Below are positions 13,194-15,170 of a stretch of DNA of 15,170 nucleotides, piece by piece (position 1 is the stretch's first letter; every line of letters begins with the position of its first letter). The stretch is from the NCBI GenBank assembly GCA_947085285.1, contig CAMTVZ010000183.1:1-15170 (forward strand), given 5' to 3'. The stretch is from JASEGV01 sp947085285 (GTDB lineage: Bacteria; Bacteroidota; Ignavibacteria; UBA10030; BY39). The notes beneath the pieces were generated by a model. That model searched no databases, was not told where the DNA came from, and worked only from the letters and a program-made list of their open reading frames with translations. The position numbers and the translations under genes were made by a program.

Positions 13194-15170
13194 ATGAACA
13201 AACCTGTCATGTTTCCAATCTATAGTGTTTTGGTGTTATGCTTATTGCTAAGCCAAGCACTGAATGGGCAAACTACATTTACTAATCAAATATGGGCAAC
13301 GGATGGAATTAGCCTTGATACAATTTACTTCGGTCTCGATCCGTCTGCTACAAACGGAATTGATGTGGCTCTCAATGAAAAAGAACTCCCTCCCATTGGT
13401 GTTACTGGAGTTTTCGATTTTCGATTTGTAAATACTCCAAGTGGAAGTACAACTATTGGTGAGGGTTTAAAACTCGATTATCGGGCTGCTGTTGGTGGTG
13501 CACAAATCGATACCTTTGTAATATCCTGCCAATCTGGTACTACTAATTTCGGTTTAAGCTGGGCATCTGGCTTAATTCCGTATCATGGCACTTTACGACT
13601 CATCGATGCTATGTCGGGTGGAAATTTGGTGAATGTAAATATGCTCTATACATCTTCGGTAAATTTACCCCCAGGTCAGGGTATTTCAGGACCATTTCAA
13701 TTATTAATGATTCGCACCGACTTGAAACCTGTTATTGATATTGTTCCTGCGTCATGGGCTTATGGAGTTGTTTTCATCGGTTCTCCGGTTACCAAGAATT
13801 TTACAATTAATAACACAGGGACATCTGATTTAGTAATTTCATCAATATCTACTTCAAATCCACGGTTTCAATTAGGCACAACTGGACCAATTACTGTTCT
13901 TGCTGGTGAAAATGCTATCTTACCAGTTACATTTAATCCTACCGTTCCCGGAGATCAAAGTGGTGATATTACACTAACTCACAACGCAGACGATTGGTCC
14001 ACAATTATATCAGTGACCGGTACTGGTGGTGATCCTGGTATGTACAGAACGTTTACACACGGAGAATTAGTAACTTTATCTGCAGGTAAATTGCAGAAAT
14101 ATGTAAAACGCAAAGCCGACAAAGTTGAGTTTTCAATTAATTTTGTGGTACCAGCCGGTGGTCCATTTAACAAATTACACGTTGAATGGGGTAGTCCTTT
14201 ACTTAGCGCATTCCCACATGTTGTAAAGTTAAATGATGATGTTATAACAAATTATACATTAGTCCCTGCAATAGATAATGCCGCTAAGAAATTTGACTAT
14301 ACATTCGCAGCCAATTTAACTGCTGGCGATGTTGTTACAATTCACGCCTGGGCAGCAAAAGGTAAACCACAAAAAGGAAAATACTGGTGGTTACCTGCAG
14401 CAAAACCAACTAAACTCGTTATGGGTGTAGCACCAGGAAGTACATTTACACTAAACCAACCACGTTTACCAATGCCAAGCTATGGCAACGTAGCAGCCGA
14501 CATATTTCCCGGAGTAAAAGCCGGTGGTGCAGGTATTGTAATTGGTGTACCCAACTCTCCGCCTGTTGGTAAATATATCCCACCATGGTTAAAGCTGTAT
14601 GATTTTAAAGCGATGCAAAAAACACTTCGCGGTAAATCAGATTTACACAGCGGAACACCGAGATGGTTTGATGTTTATCAGGGCACTACCAAACCGGTTG
14701 TTAAAGAAAATAAAGCATTACCGCCGGAAAAACATAATAATGTCTTAATGGCAAATCTCATTGCATTTAAATTCAATCTTATAGCGAGCGAACAAGGTAA
14801 TACGCCGATCGGTTTTGGTGATTTGATATATCATAATCCAGGTAATTTCTTCCACGGAATGGAGCTAAGAGATATTCCATCAATAGCAGACCCGAGGATG
14901 ACAGCACTTGATGCAGCATTTGATTATGCTAATCTCAATAGTGTACTTGAATCTGTTAACGGTGCCTTCAGCGGAGCTATTCATACTCCTGATAAGGCTA
15001 TTGATACTCTCCCTGGTGGATTTAGCGGTACAAAGTTATTATTAAAAGGTGTAAGAACATTATCTGAAGTTCCTTTCTTGCGTCGTGGAATAACCGCAGC
15101 TACTACCACTCCCGCACCTAAGATAGCCGAGATACCAGAAACCTTTGTATTGAACCAGAATTATCCAAAC
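13194..15170 (+). CDS. Secreted protein with locus module, choice-of-anchor D-like domain and unnamed domain (3' end outside window)
   Basis: 659 residues are visible and the frame stays open to the last base. Signal peptide 1-26 (LVLCLLLSQALNGQ). Domains: locus module (28-151: DTIYFGLDPSATNGIDVALN, KELPPIG, FDFRF, TIGEG, GGNLVNVNM); a choice-of-anchor D/ASH-like Ig domain (about 170-280, with FGxV-like GVVFIGSP, F-TINNTGTSDL, VTFNPTVPG); and the unnamed conserved domain shared with the first gene (283-629). A T9SS type A sorting domain begins at residue 647 (ETFVLNQNYPN) and is cut by the window edge; its siblings suggest roughly 80 more residues. This protein is the only one here that carries both shared unnamed domains, so it links the first gene to the module family. 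It is inferred to be cell-surface or secreted; function unknown. Confidence 0.9.
   Translation, partial: MNKPVMFPIYSVLVLCLLLSQALNGQTTFTNQIWATDGISLDTIYFGLDPSATNGIDVALNEKELPPIGVTGVFDFRFVNTPSGSTTIGEGLKLDYRAAVGGAQIDTFVISCQSGTTNFGLSWASGLIPYHGTLRLIDAMSGGNLVNVNMLYTSSVNLPPGQGISGPFQLLMIRTDLKPVIDIVPASWAYGVVFIGSPVTKNFTINNTGTSDLVISSISTSNPRFQLGTTGPITVLAGENAILPVTFNPTVPGDQSGDITLTHNADDWSTIISVTGTGGDPGMYRTFTHGELVTLSAGKLQKYVKRKADKVEFSINFVVPAGGPFNKLHVEWGSPLLSAFPHVVKLNDDVITNYTLVPAIDNAAKKFDYTFAANLTAGDVVTIHAWAAKGKPQKGKYWWLPAAKPTKLVMGVAPGSTFTLNQPRLPMPSYGNVAADIFPGVKAGGAGIVIGVPNSPPVGKYIPPWLKLYDFKAMQKTLRGKSDLHSGTPRWFDVYQGTTKPVVKENKALPPEKHNNVLMANLIAFKFNLIASEQGNTPIGFGDLIYHNPGNFFHGMELRDIPSIADPRMTALDAAFDYANLNSVLESVNGAFSGAIHTPDKAIDTLPGGFSGTKLLLKGVRTLSEVPFLRRGITAATTTPAPKIAEIPETFVLNQNYPN
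13276..13646 (+). repeat. Locus module, copy 5 of 5
   Basis: Directly after the signal peptide. The order DTIYFGLDP-SATNGID, ELPP, FDFRF, TIGEG, DTFVISCQSG, L-x-WASG, GGNLVNVNM matches copy 3 closely. Both positions of the Cys pair are non-Cys (Gly and Thr); a lone Cys occurs in the ISCQSG strand. Confidence 0.75.
14040..15080 (+). other. Unnamed ~350-residue conserved domain, copy 2
   Basis: Matches 3463-4536 of the first gene in order and spacing: YRTF, GKLQKYVK, DKVEF, YTLVPAID, KKFDYTF, GDVVTIH, KYWWLP, PRLPMP, IGVPNSPP, QKTLRGK, LHSGTPRWFDV, LPPEKHNN, TPIGFGDLIY, FHG, LKGVRTLSEVPFL. The N-terminal half looks beta-rich and the half after KHNN looks helical. It precedes the sorting domain, as in the first gene. 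Confidence 0.7.

Noticed and set aside
1..15170. CRISPR array, tRNA, prophage or transposon genes
   Set aside because: No evenly spaced direct repeats, cloverleaf, integrase or transposase motif was seen on either strand.

Overview
The window (about 40% GC by eye) reads as a stretch of an Ignavibacteria-like or related Bacteroidota/Chlorobi-group genome. All genes are on the + strand and encode very large secreted multidomain proteins. Four of them end, and the fifth begins to end, in a C-terminal sorting domain of the type IX secretion system (T9SS). The signature QNYPNPFNPST and the terminal K-x-x-LMK fit that lineage (also Kapabacteria, Kryptonia, Calditrichota, Marinimicrobia). No tRNA, rRNA, CRISPR array, transposase or housekeeping gene is visible, so the phylum call rests on these signatures alone.

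Layout. (A) 1-4878: the 3' part of a giant surface protein, open at the left edge, with a beta-helix end, FN3-like domains, a choice-of-anchor J-like domain, a CARDB-like plus jelly-roll-like block, two SdrD B-like domains, an unnamed ~360-residue domain and a sorting domain. (B) 4879-5025: intergenic, with a strong palindromic element. (C) 5026-5877: a small protein made of a signal peptide, one unnamed ~125-residue module and a sorting domain. (D) 5878-5982: intergenic with a terminator-like hairpin. (E) 5983-9099: the same module at both ends of six tandem FN3-like repeats, then a sorting domain. (F) 9100-9155: short AT-rich gap. (G) 9156-13061: an Asp-box propeller protein with CARDB-like domains, the jelly-roll-like block, twin WN/GYW repeats, a diverged copy of the module and a sorting domain. 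(H) 13062-13193: intergenic with a perfect 14-bp stem hairpin. (I) 13194-15170: module, choice-of-anchor D/ASH-like domain, the same ~350-residue unnamed domain as in A, cut by the right edge inside the sorting domain.

How the genes fit together. The five proteins share parts: the ~125-residue module occurs five times in four proteins, the ~350-residue domain occurs in the first and last, and the CARDB-plus-jelly-roll block in the first and fourth. The locus therefore looks like a family of cell-surface or secreted proteins built by domain shuffling and exported through the same Sec/T9SS route. No catalytic site was recognised, so adhesion, polymer binding or surface-layer roles are the natural inference, but nothing in the sequence fixes a substrate. 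The two unnamed shared domains are the best candidates for something undescribed.
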